A stretch of DNA of 64,000 bases, from assembly GCA_038240605.1 (NCBI GenBank), contig JBBSDP010000019.1, forward strand, positions 20,274 to 84,273, in the 5' to 3' direction. Source of the DNA: JBBSDP01 sp038240605 (GTDB lineage Bacteria > Planctomycetota > Phycisphaerae > Tepidisphaerales > Tepidisphaeraceae). A program made the translations under genes and the position numbers. Positions 29,021 through 37,644 of this stretch are shown here, piece after piece; positions within the stretch are counted from its first letter, which is position 1; each line of letters opens with the position of its first letter. The notes beneath the pieces were generated by a model. That model made no database searches and was not told the origin of the DNA. It saw only the letters and a list, made by a program, of their open reading frames with translations.

Positions 29021-30186
29021 CAGCCGGTATCCCCCCCGACGTCGACGCCAACATGGTGGCCAAGCTCGACAAACGTGGACATTTTCTTGCAGCCCAGCAG
29101 CCGAAATGCTTCGGTGAACGTTGACCTGCCTTCCAACGTGGAGGTGACGATCGCCCTTGTAAATCGATGACTGACGCGCGACGCAGTTGTGCGGTAGTAG
29201 TCGCCGCCGGAGTCCTTCATCCGCATGATCGCCACGAGCCGGGAAACCTCTTCCCGGTACAGCTGCCAGAAACGTTCGCGCCCGATTCCCCCGGCGTCAA
29301 ACATACGACGCAGGACCACGAGCGTGCTGACTTTGAACGCCTTGGCGAGCCGTTGCATCTCGCCATCGACATCGTCACCCGGTCGGTACAACGGTTTAAA
29401 CAATTCCAGGGGGACGAGCGTTTCAGCGGCAACCCGGTTGCACCACATTTCAACATCGGCATCGTCGATCTTCGCCGCGGTCGAGTCGGAAAGTGCCGAT
29501 TGACCGAGCCACAGGTGAGCCAACTCGTGCGCGAGCGTAAACATCTGGGCCGACTTCGTGTCCGCGCCGTTGACGAACACGAGCGGCGCGATCGGATCGC
29601 TCAGGGCAAAGCCGCGGAACTCTTCGGTATCGAGCTTGCGGGTGTTGTTGCTGCCGACGACACCGCTCACCATCACGAGGATGCCAGCGTCGTCCGCGAG
29701 TTGGATGAATTGCCGCAGCGCCTCTTCCCATGTCGCGAGTTGCCGCCAGACCGACAAATCCAGCCCCAGCGCCGTGCGGATCGACTCGGCCGCTTCAACA
29801 ATATCGTCCCCAATCGACAGTCCGCCGACGAAATGCAACGCTTCTGCGCCCACGGATCGAGCATAGCTGACGTACCAATCCTGTCGCTGTTGGCACGCGT
29901 AGACCATGTCGAGCAGGTCGGGCGATGGATCGCCGGGAGGCGCGCCGTCCATCGTCCGGAAGTCGGGAATCGGAAGCGTCAACTCCGGCGGCTGGTCGAG
30001 AAAGAAGTATCCGATAGCGGCGTACGTGTACCGCGCGAAGTCCTGCAACTGCTTCAGCGTTGGCTGTGCCGTTCCCGCAAGCCACTCGTCATACCGGCCA
30101 AACCGGCCGCGCACCTCTTCAAGCGTGACGCCCGCGCGATCGACGGCCCAGTGAAGCATCCGAGGTTGAACGGGAACTCGCATCAT
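29020..30186 (-). CDS. ImmA/IrrE family metallo-endopeptidase with N-terminal regulator-like region
   Basis: A 388-residue protein with a zinc-protease motif HELAH at about 220-224 in MFTLAHELAHLWLG, preceded by GFALSDPIAPLVFVNG, the usual ImmA/IrrE pattern. The N-terminal ~60 residues have the helical shape of an XRE-like segment (GVTLEEVRGRFGRYDEWLAG, PTLKQLQDFARYTY). Such proteins act as the antitoxin/regulator for DUF4411 PIN toxins, and the coupling to the next gene supports that. The C-terminal ~80 residues are less conserved. The gene starts 15 bases after the truncated helicase fragment, so it may be co-transcribed with the Fic gene upstream. Confidence 0.87.
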   Translation of the reverse strand: MMRVPVQPRMLHWAVDRAGVTLEEVRGRFGRYDEWLAGTAQPTLKQLQDFARYTYAAIGYFFLDQPPELTLPIPDFRTMDGAPPGDPSPDLLDMVYACQQRQDWYVSYARSVGAEALHFVGGLSIGDDIVEAAESIRTALGLDLSVWRQLATWEEALRQFIQLADDAGILVMVSGVVGSNNTRKLDTEEFRGFALSDPIAPLVFVNGADTKSAQMFTLAHELAHLWLGQSALSDSTAAKIDDADVEMWCNRVAAETLVPLELFKPLYRPGDDVDGEMQRLAKAFKVSTLVVLRRMFDAGGIGRERFWQLYREEVSRLVAIMRMKDSGGDYYRTTASRVSHRFTRAIVTSTLEGRSTFTEAFRLLGCKKMSTFVELGHHVGVDVGGDTG

Positions 30187-30201
30187 GAGAGATCGGCGAT
30201 C

Positions 30202-30576
30202 CTACCTTTTTTTCGTTGGCCCGGACGGTGTCTGAACCCTCTGAAAGCTCGTCGCTGGGTCCACGCCTTGCCACTCGCCCAGGCCGTTCAGAATGGCGTT
30301 GGCATCGTTAATTTTGTCGCTGGCGCCGATGCTCTTTTCCGGCACGGCGATGATCGCCTGTTTCAGCCCCTGGTGGCGGAGCTTGTCCAGCGCCACGAAC
30401 ATCAGCGCCCGGCTCTTGCCGGATGCGGGCGGACTCTTGATCAGCAGGTACTGTTCGCCGCGTTGCAGCCAGACGCGTGCCTGCATCGGCCGCATGCCCA
30501 GCGCGTCGGCTTTCGCGGATCTGCCGTCGTGGGCGTACTTGACCGAAACGGAGGGGATGGAAATCGGCTCGCTCAT
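30202..30576 (-). pseudogene. Internally deleted helicase copy (124-residue ORF)
   Basis: Residues 1-90 match the region of the full helicase around motif I (SVSVKYAHDG through VPEKSIGAS, including SPPASGKSRA). The frame then jumps directly to the segment DKINDANAILNGLGEWQGVD, which lies 193 residues further on in the intact protein, and then ends in an unrelated short tail. Motif II and the second RecA domain are lost, so it cannot be a working helicase, although it could still bind ATP. DNA identity to the intact gene is high in the first block (fewer than ten differences over ~210 bases by eye) and lower in the second. The start overlaps the 81-residue gene upstream (ATGA). Confidence 0.88.
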
Positions 30577-30818
30577 ACGTCAGCCCCTTTCGGTTTGCCT
30601 TCGGGTCTATTCTTGCGGGGCAGCAGACTTGCCTTGCGGCAGGAAGAGAGCGCACGCCAGGCCTGGTGCCGATTGAGGGCAAGGCCCGTCCGTTGGATGA
30701 ATGATTCGTAGAGCCGCTCGAACTCCTCGGTGTACGGCAGTTCGTCAACGGTCTTTTTCGTGCGCTGATAGAGATCGACGAGCATCGACTTATGAGCGCG
30801 GCTGATTTTCAGGGCCAT
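30573..30818 (-). CDS. Small basic protein, unknown function
   Basis: An 81-residue protein, mainly helical and basic at its C-terminus (ALSSCRKASLLPRKNRPEG), with YQRTKKTVDELPYTEEFERL in the middle. I do not recognise a family. It overlaps the Fic stop by ten bases upstream and the helicase fragment start by four bases downstream, so it is translated as part of one operon. In an ancestral locus it may have preceded a complete helicase gene, but this is only a guess from the coupling. Confidence 0.6.
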   Translation of the reverse strand: MALKISRAHKSMLVDLYQRTKKTVDELPYTEEFERLYESFIQRTGLALNRHQAWRALSSCRKASLLPRKNRPEGKPKGADV

Positions 30819-32011
30819 GGCTTGGACTCCGGGTTATTCGGCGCCGGCGCATCAAAGGCGGGCGTTTCCTCCAGTGTTCGCAGCACGACGCGGGCTACAT
30901 AGACGCGATTGCGCTTTTGTCCGGTCAGCTCCAGGAGGATACCGGCTTCGAGGAGCTTGTTGAGGCTGTTCTGCGCCGATTGCGGGTTCACTTTCAGCAG
31001 GTGGGCGGCGCGGCGCATGTTTACAAACGGGTTGACGAACAGGGCGTCCAGCAGCCGCAGCTGCAACGCCGAAGCCCGAGCCTGCTGGAGTTGGCGCGTC
31101 CAGTCATCACGCAGGCGCATCAGCTTGGCGCTCCGCTCTACGGAGTCAATCGCCTGCTCGGCAACGCCGCGCAATATGAAAGTCAGCCAATCTTCCCACG
31201 CGCCTTCCTGGGAGACGGCCAGGAGGTGCCGATAGTACTCCCCTTGGTGTCGCTCGAAGTAATCGGAGAGGTACAAAACCGGGAATGGGATCGCGCGCTC
31301 GGCGTCGAGCATGAGGGAGATCAACAACCGGCCGACGCGCCCATTGCCATCCTCGAACGGGTGGATGGCTTCAAACTGGTAATGAACCATTGCGATGCGG
31401 ACCAGCAGGGGAAGGTCGCCGGGCATGTTGATGAACCGCTCGAGCGTGCCCAGTACCTCCATCAAGCGCTCTGGGGGCGGCGGCACACAGGTGGCCCGGG
31501 CAATGGAGACGCCGGCGGGTCCGATCCAGTTCTGAACGTTTCGGAACTGCCCCGGACGCCGATCCGAGCCGCGCACGTCCTCCAACAGGATTGCGTGAAG
31601 CTCGCGGATCAGATTCAGCGTCAGCGGGATCGCCCGCAGCCGACTGATTCCGTGCTCCAGCGCACGGACGTAGTTGGCCACCTCGCGGACGTCGGGGGTG
31701 CGCGTTTCGACCTCCTGTGGAGTAATATCGAAGAGCAGCAGGTCCGAGAGTGAAGCATGTGTCCCCTCGATTCGGCTGGAAAGGACAGCCTCGCGACCGG
31801 CAAAGGCGCGGACGAGCAAACGCGGATTCGGAAGCGCCCGCGTAATGCCGGCCAACTGCCCGACGGCACGATCGGCAGCCGACAGCGCCGCGAGGAATTC
31901 GCCTGTCACGCTGAGTAAAGGCGGCAAGTCGTGCGGCAGGCAGCAAGCCTCCGCGTCCCGGCTCCGAACGATCTGAGCCCATGCTGAAGTTTTAAAGTCT
32001 GCAATACGCAC
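30809..32011 (-). CDS. Fic family protein with internal inhibitory helix
   Basis: A 400-residue AMP/NMP-transferase of the Fic fold. The catalytic motif HPFEDGNGRVGRL lies at about 217-229, complete with the active histidine. The N-terminus carries SSRIEGT (78-84), which fits the (S/T)xxxE(G/N) inhibitory helix of self-inhibited class II Fic proteins, so the enzyme is expected to be held inactive until triggered. The C-terminal ~100 residues form a winged-helix-like segment (VNMRRAAHLLKVNPQSAQNSLNKLLE), usual for Fic/DUF4172-type proteins. The target is unknown. It lies 126 bases downstream of the broken methyltransferase, a common neighbourhood for Fic genes in defence islands. Confidence 0.93.
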   Translation of the reverse strand: MRIADFKTSAWAQIVRSRDAEACCLPHDLPPLLSVTGEFLAALSAADRAVGQLAGITRALPNPRLLVRAFAGREAVLSSRIEGTHASLSDLLLFDITPQEVETRTPDVREVANYVRALEHGISRLRAIPLTLNLIRELHAILLEDVRGSDRRPGQFRNVQNWIGPAGVSIARATCVPPPPERLMEVLGTLERFINMPGDLPLLVRIAMVHYQFEAIHPFEDGNGRVGRLLISLMLDAERAIPFPVLYLSDYFERHQGEYYRHLLAVSQEGAWEDWLTFILRGVAEQAIDSVERSAKLMRLRDDWTRQLQQARASALQLRLLDALFVNPFVNMRRAAHLLKVNPQSAQNSLNKLLEAGILLELTGQKRNRVYVARVVLRTLEETPAFDAPAPNNPESKPWP

Positions 32012-32137
32012 CAGTTACACGCTATTCCACTCAACCACCATTCGCGGCCGCTTATGATGAGTTGGATCGACTTCTCATCATAAGCCCATCGCCGAAAATG
32101 CGTGCGCCGCGGCGAGCGAACGCCGGGATCGGATCGC

Positions 32138-34986
32138 TCATGCGCCTGCCCCTCTGGTTTTACGCCGGGCCGGCTTGTGCGCCCCGCTGGAAGTTTCCTT
32201 CGACGTGGACTGCCGAGCGGTCATCTGGGTGTACAGCTCGAACAGTTTCTCCAGCCGCTCGGTGTCGTTGCGGAAGCGGCGGCCGATGTAGATGCGCTCC
32301 AGCGTCTCGTCGTTGCGGTCGTGCGCCGCTCGCAGGTCGGGATACTTCCTGTCCATCGCCTCGGGATCGTACATCTCGGCGATTGTCGCCGGGAAATGCG
32401 CCTCGCGGGCCAGCAGGATGTCCTCGGCACAGCGAGTAAGCTCGGCTTTGTTCTCGTCGGTCAGCGTGGGGACGGGAAAAGTGTTCCAGCCGAGAGTATT
32501 GGAATAGCGATAGCGAGTCTCGAGCTTACCGCAGACCGTGCCGACCCAAACAAGGTGCATTCGGGAGGCGATTAAGGCCATGTTCCACAACGGCGCGTCA
32601 TAGAGAGCGAACGCATTGTCAGAGACAATCGAATAATACGAGAGAACCCCGACCGGAAGATAGTGTCGCGATTCCGACGTTACCTTCGGTATGACGACAG
32701 AGTGGCGCGCGCTTCGTCCCTGAATCTGCCGAAACCGATGCGACCTCTCCGCATATTCCCGCGTAGACGCCGCGGCGCTATCGAGCCGCATAAGGCGGAC
32801 TGCGGCCAGGCGACGTGCGACGAACTCGGAGCGCTTCGCTTCGTCGACTTGGTCATCTTCGATCCAGAGGCATCGTCTCACGATTCCACGGATAAACTCC
32901 TGCGACCCGACGAAATCGAAGACGAACTTGCTTAGGTATGGCTCATGGACTACCGCCTCCGCGGCCTCGGCGGCAGATAGTATGAGATTCCCTCCATCCG
33001 ACGGCTTGTTGCCCCAATCCATCTGCGCTTTATCCGCCGGCGGCAGCGGCATTGAATGAACGATTACGTTGGGGCCGGGCACCAGGTAGGCGTTGATGTA
33101 ACTCGATTCCTTGACAGCGACGACGCCATCGTCAGCAATCGAGTAGAGCCGTCGGATACTTGGTGGGCGCTTTGATATCCCGATAATCGCGACCGTCACT
33201 CCGGCGTTGTGGCTGGCTAGATTGGCCCATTTAAATGAGGTGTGGGCGAACGTAATGAAATGCCCGGTTTGAAAGATCAGAGGCCATAGGATTGGTACTT
33301 GTTCACCTTGGCAGATAGAGTTTGTGGATACGAATGCGGCAGCTGAGTCGGTCTGAGTACCATAGTCGGCAGCCTTCATGAACCAAGCGGTTACGTAGTC
33401 GAGCGATTTCCACGCACTAGCTCGGCCGTCGAAGACCGCATCAATCTCCGCCTTCTGCTCCAACGAGAGCCACGTAAAGCCGCGGTAAGGCGGATTGCCG
33501 CAGATTTACGTTTCTCCACCGGCGTTCTCGAAGTCAATTTCTGCTTGATCCTTCGGCGTGTTAAATAGATCGTCACCAGTGAGCTTCACGCCCATCCCCG
33601 TCGGCGGGCAAATGCTAAGCCAATCGAGGCGCAACGCGTTGCCGCACGTGATCCAGTTCGCCGCGTCAAGCGGCAGGAACTCCTGTCGTGCAAAGAGTTC
33701 TCCCCGGTACAGCACATCGCACTGAAACTCCGCGATGATCAGCGCCAGCCGGGCAACTTCCGCGGGGAAGTGGCGGAGCTCGATACCGCGGAAGTTGCTG
33801 ATTGGGATGTCCGACTTGTGGCCCGCTTCGCCGCGGCGCTCGTTGAGGACGGCTTCGATCTTCCGCATCTCGATGTAGGCAATGACCAGGAAATTCCCGC
33901 TGCCGCAGGCGGGGTCGAAGACGCGGATGCGGGCGAGGCGCTTGCGAAGGTTCAGTAGCTTCATCGGCGAGTCGGCGGCGTCGGCGAGTTTTTGGCGCAG
34001 GTCGTCGAGGAAGAGCGGGTTGAGGACCTTCAGAATATTCGGCACGCTGGTGTAGTGCATGCCGAGGGCGCCGCGCTCCTCGTCGTCGGCGACGGCCTGG
34101 ATCATCGAGCCGAAGATGTCGGGGTTGATCTTCTTCCAGTCGAGATTGCCGACGAACAGCAGGTAATTTCGTGCGGACTGGTTAAATTTCGGGGTCTCGG
34201 TACTGCCGCTGAAAAGGTTGCCGTTGACGTAGGGGAACTTCAGGGCCGATGCGGAAGGTGACTGGCCTGGGCCCGGGCTTCGCGCGGCGTATTCATCGCC
34301 TCGAACAGCCTGGCCAGCACCTCGTGAGTGTTCGAGCCGGTGCGGTCGGTCATCTGCTCGACGGTGCGGGTGAAAAGCTGTGTTTCGGGGAAGATGTTGG
34401 TGTCTTCGGCGAAGAAGCAAAAGATCAGACGGGCGAAGAAGTGGTTGAGATCCTGTCGGCAGGCGTCGGTGTCCCACTCGGGGTTTTCCTTCAGCAACTC
34501 GACATAGAGCTTGTTCAACCGGCCGGTGGCGCGGATGTCAAAGGCGTTCTCGTCGATCCGCTTGACGGTGGAGATGCCCGCCAGCGAGAGAAAGAACGTG
34601 AAGCGGTCGGGGAGCTGGCTGAAATCGCAGGCGAGCGGCTCGCCGTCGTCGAAGCGTTCGGCCTGGATCGTCTGGCCGTCGGTGGCGAGGATGAACCGGG
34701 CCTTGTGTTTGGCGGTCGCGGGGCTGGCGCGCAGCGCGTCCATGGCGGCGGCAACTTCTCCCAACGGGCAGACGAGCAGGTGGATGTTGTTCCTGTTCCG
34801 CTGAAGGACGCCCCCTCTCCAAGTTCCATCGCGCAGATCGGACTTGTTGGCGTCGCCGATCCTGAATTTACGGATACCGGCATCATTGAGGCCGAAGGCC
34901 TGGAGGAAATCGAAAGCAAATGTCTCGGCGTTGAATGGCGCTTCAGCGAGCTTTGAGATGGCCTCTTCGATTTCAACTGCGTTCAT
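32138..34986 (-). pseudogene. MmeI/PglX-like N6-adenine DNA methyltransferase, disrupted by a frameshift and a nonsense codon
   Basis: Three consecutive open stretches add up to one gene of about 949 codons. The N-terminal part (34986 to ~34250) has the FAFDFLQAFGL start of this family. A one-base deletion near 34252 shifts the frame before SALKFPYVNGNLFSG. The middle part carries the cofactor motif VFDPACGSGNFLV. At 33508-33506 a TAA replaces a likely Tyr codon just before ICGNPPYRGF, the catalytic NPPY motif. The final part (from 33505) stays in that same frame and holds the target-recognition region and GRRFRNDTERLEKLFELYT. Two lesions make it inactive unless they are sequencing errors. 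The C-terminal tail is copied at 28301 and 37645. Confidence 0.9.
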
Positions 34987-35053
34987 TCGATAACCGCGTT
35001 GATACCATCATTGAAGACACCGGCCGCACTGTCTTAGGCATTTGCCGCTCAAA

Positions 35054-35359
35054 TCAGTTGCGGGGCGTCTGTGTTCGCCCCGACAGGTCGACGGCCCCGC
35101 GAAACAGCGCAGGAGTGATGTCGAGGATTGGGAAAGCCAGCCACGATTCCACCAACGTCGCGGCGGCAGCGGTGGCCAGTTTGAACGGCCGCTTCGGCGA
35201 CGTCGCATTGACGAAAAATTCGGCGGCTACCTGAACCGACCAGGCCCACGGCTCCGACAGTAAAAGCTGCTGCGCGCGTTGCCGCTTGGCCGCGTTCGCG
35301 GGGTCTTCATCAATACAGTACAGCAGGACGTTCGTGTCAATGAAGGCGGCGGGGTTCAT
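35054..35359 (-). pseudogene. Truncated VapC-like PIN toxin
   Basis: The 101-residue frame starts FIDTNVLLYCIDEDPANA, a clear PIN/VapC N-terminus with the first metal-binding aspartate, and continues with SVQVAAEFFVNATS. It ends shortly after PILDITPALFRGAVDL. VapC proteins are normally about 130-140 residues, and the C-terminal block with the last conserved aspartates (usually ..FWDA..) is missing. The sequence after the stop does not restore it in any frame that I can see. Its ATG overlaps the antitoxin stop. It is probably inactive. Confidence 0.75.
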
Positions 35360-35601
35360 CGTTCATACAACTCCTCTCGCGGGATGCGGGGCGAATTTCG
35401 AAAGCCGCGGATGGTGCCGAAAAGCTCCCGCATCCGATCGCGCGCACGAGCCAGAGCCTCCTCGCCGGCGGTCGTGCCATCCGCGGACTGTGCTCGGGCG
35501 CTAATCCTGACCTCAACCTGCGTACCCGGTGCAAAGGGAACACCGGCCACGCGCACCAGTCCCTGATCTTCCACCGTTGCGGAGGTTTCATAGCTGTTCA
35601 T
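35356..35601 (-). CDS. VapB-like antitoxin
   Basis: An 81-residue protein from the ATG at 35601, which is preceded by a GGAG ribosome site 8 bases away; the frame itself continues upstream to 35658. It has a short beta-like N-terminus (NSYETSATVEDQGLVRVAGV), a basic-acidic helix (ALARARDRMRELFGTIRGF) and ends IPREELYER, a tail that is common in antitoxins partnering PIN toxins. The four-base overlap with the vapC-like gene supports this. Its first ~30 codons and the leader upstream are copied at about 37950-38130 inside a chimeric ORF. Confidence 0.7.
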   Translation of the reverse strand: MNSYETSATVEDQGLVRVAGVPFAPGTQVEVRISARAQSADGTTAGEEALARARDRMRELFGTIRGFRNSPRIPREELYER

Positions 35602-35931
35602 GAAGACTGCTCCTGCGTAACTCTTATCGATTGTCGCGGCTAACGAATCCCCACGCAATCAGAATCGCCGGTCAAGTATTTCACAGGCGTCAAGGTCTTG
35701 TACGCGTTTGCCTTGAGCATTCGCGCGTCCATCGGGTCGGTTGCGCCGCATCTCACGACCTCAATCCAAGCGATTGTCTGGCGACAGAGCGAAATCGCCG
35801 GCAGCTACGATTCCCGTGCGTGATTCAGCGAGCGTGGCCCATGTTCCGGATACGAATCAGCTCGGCAAACTGGGTCATCCCCGCCTGGCTGAATCGCATC
35901 CGCGACAGTGAGTGGGGGGCGCTGGCGTCAT
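35602..35931. other. Intergenic stretch with degraded coding traces
   Basis: About 330 bases without an intact gene. The first ~100 bases (to about 35690) resemble the leader at 38040-38130. On the minus strand near 35830-35910 a short frame reads TQFAELIRIRNMGHAR before a stop, which looks like the end of a lost gene that I cannot name. The rest shows nothing recognisable. Confidence 0.45.
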
Positions 35932-36396
35932 TCATCGGCCTTTGTTCCTCAAGTAGGTGCGGAAGTCTTCAAGGCGCTCGATCGACTCGCGGTCCTTCTG
36001 GCGGTTTGCCGCGCGCTTGCTGGCGATGATGTCGTCGATCGCGCAGACCATGAACCCCTCGACTTCGACCCGCCGCGACCAGGCGTCGGCGAAGTGCTCG
36101 ATCCCGTCGGGTGCGTAGATCAGGTCGAGATCGAACGGGCCGTTTTTCAACTGGATGAAATCCTTGCCCCGGCGCGTCTGTTCCCGCTCCTCGTCGCTCA
36201 GGTCGAAGCCCAGGTCCCCCAGCGCCCGGACGACCGCGTCGCCATTCTCGGGCGACCGCTCGACGAACACGTCGGCGTCCTGGGTGGTGTCCGGATACCC
36301 CAGCAGGATTGCACCGCTTTTGCCGAGGAAGAGGTAACGTACGCCGTGTCGCGCGAACGCGTCGCGCACTTCCTCGGCCTGGCGGTACTCAAACAC
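35932..36396 (-). CDS. Nucleotidyltransferase-like protein (MNT/DUF6036-like)
   Basis: A 154-residue protein with FLGKSGAILLGYPDTTQDADVFVE, which matches the GS-like loop and DxD metal site of minimal nucleotidyltransferases used as antitoxins or toxins, followed by ALGDLGFDLSDEE and a C-terminal DDIIASKRAANRQKDRESIERL, typical of this group. Its start overlaps the 71-residue upstream gene by eight bases. Such pairs often behave as toxin-antitoxin modules, where the transferase modifies a tRNA or its partner; this is knowledge of the family and not shown here. Confidence 0.75.
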   Translation of the reverse strand: MFEYRQAEEVRDAFARHGVRYLFLGKSGAILLGYPDTTQDADVFVERSPENGDAVVRALGDLGFDLSDEEREQTRRGKDFIQLKNGPFDLDLIYAPDGIEHFADAWSRRVEVEGFMVCAIDDIIASKRAANRQKDRESIERLEDFRTYLRNKGR

Positions 36397-36604
36397 GGTG
36401 ATACCCCAGAAAGCGCGGGAGATTCGCTTCGCACCAGCGGCGATAGTCGTCCATCGTATCGAACGCGCGGAATCGCTCGTCGTCCATAACCGGCTTTACC
36501 GTTCGGACGAATGCGTATTTCCACCGCTGCGCCAGCGGCCGGCGTGACGCCGCCTCGAACTCCGCCAACCGGTCCGCGGGAATGTTCCCGATGCGAGGGT
36601 CCAT
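36389..36604 (-). CDS. Small protein paired with the nucleotidyltransferase
   Basis: A 71-residue protein with no family that I can name. It starts MDPRIGNIPADRLAEFEAAS and contains PLAQRWKYAFVRTVKPVMDD and DTMDDYRRWCEANLPRFLGY, a helical layout rich in aromatic residues. The eight-base overlap with the downstream nucleotidyltransferase implies a two-gene unit, possibly toxin-antitoxin. It lies 8 bases after the RhuM stop and may be read from the same transcript. Confidence 0.6.
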   Translation of the reverse strand: MDPRIGNIPADRLAEFEAASRRPLAQRWKYAFVRTVKPVMDDERFRAFDTMDDYRRWCEANLPRFLGYHRV

Positions 36605-36612
36605 GCGGATGA

Positions 36613-37641
36613 TTATAACTTCTCTCCGGATTTTGGGTTCTTCTTGTTCTGCTTCAGCTTTTTGTCCAATTCATCGATCTGCCGGAGGTCTTCAGCATCC
36701 GCTTCGATCGCCTCGGCCGCGCGGCGACTGGCGTCGAAGGTGTCGTACCGCTCGTGCGCGATCGCCTTCATGTCATCATGACTGATCTTGCCCGGCCCCT
36801 TGAGCACGGGCCGGTCGTTGAACGCCAGCATCTTGTCCACATTGTCCCCCCAGAACTGGAGCGTCAGATCCTTCCGCTCCTTCACGCGCAGCTCCGCCTG
36901 CTCCAGGAAGATCACCACCAGCCGGTTCAGCGTATCGACCTCGTCGGCGGTGAGGTAGTTCTTGGCGACGATCACGTCCTGCTTGCGGACGCGCTTCCGG
37001 TCCCACGTCGTCAAGTTCATGTTCGGCTTCGCCGGGTCGGCGCGCGCCACAACGATCTCCGCCGCGGTGTTCCCCGTCGCGGCGAACAGCAGCAGGTTCT
37101 GAACCTCGGCGAAGAACCGGTGCGTGTCCTCTTCGCGCACCTGGTAATCCGAACTCAGCGCGAAGAGGTCGCGCACCTTCTGGTAAAACCGCTTCTCCGA
37201 CGCGCGGATGTCGCGGATCCGCGCCAGCAGCTCGTCGAAGTAATCCCATCGCCCCTCGTTCTTCAGCCGCTCGTCGTCCAGCACGAAGCCCTTGACCATG
37301 TATTCGCGCAGGGTAGTCGTCGCCCATTTCCGGAACTGCGTGCCACGTACTGAACGTACCCGAAAGCCGACCGCGAGAATCAGTTCCAGGTCGTATTGCT
37401 TAACCGAACGCTGGATCTGCCGACCTCCCTCGGTTTGAACTATTCGGAAATCCCGAAGAGTTGCCGCCTCGCTGAGCTCGACCTCCTCGTAAATGCCTTT
37501 GATATGCTCGTTTACGGTCGGGACGGACACGTTGAACAGCTCCGCGATCTCGGCCTGTGTCAGCCAGATCGTCTTCCCGTCTACCCGCAGGTTCATGCGG
37601 GTCTGCCCGTCGTCTGACGTGTACAGGATCAGGTCGCTCAC
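36613..37641 (-). CDS. RhuM family protein
   Basis: A 342-residue protein of the virulence-RhuM family, frequent in defence and toxin-antitoxin islands but without a settled function. The N-terminus has a helix-turn-helix-like block (TIWLTQAEIAELFNVSVPTV) followed by HIKGIYEE, and then the hallmark QYDLELILAVGFRVRSVRGT and FRKWATTTLREYMVKGF. The C-terminal half is helical and highly charged. It begins three bases after the chimeric methyltransferase-tail ORF. RhuM genes often sit behind DNA methyltransferases, so this methyltransferase tail is probably what remains of the original upstream gene. Confidence 0.9.
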   Translation of the reverse strand: MSDLILYTSDDGQTRMNLRVDGKTIWLTQAEIAELFNVSVPTVNEHIKGIYEEVELSEAATLRDFRIVQTEGGRQIQRSVKQYDLELILAVGFRVRSVRGTQFRKWATTTLREYMVKGFVLDDERLKNEGRWDYFDELLARIRDIRASEKRFYQKVRDLFALSSDYQVREEDTHRFFAEVQNLLLFAATGNTAAEIVVARADPAKPNMNLTTWDRKRVRKQDVIVAKNYLTADEVDTLNRLVVIFLEQAELRVKERKDLTLQFWGDNVDKMLAFNDRPVLKGPGKISHDDMKAIAHERYDTFDASRRAAEAIEADAEDLRQIDELDKKLKQNKKNPKSGEKL

Positions 37642-37644
37642 GCG

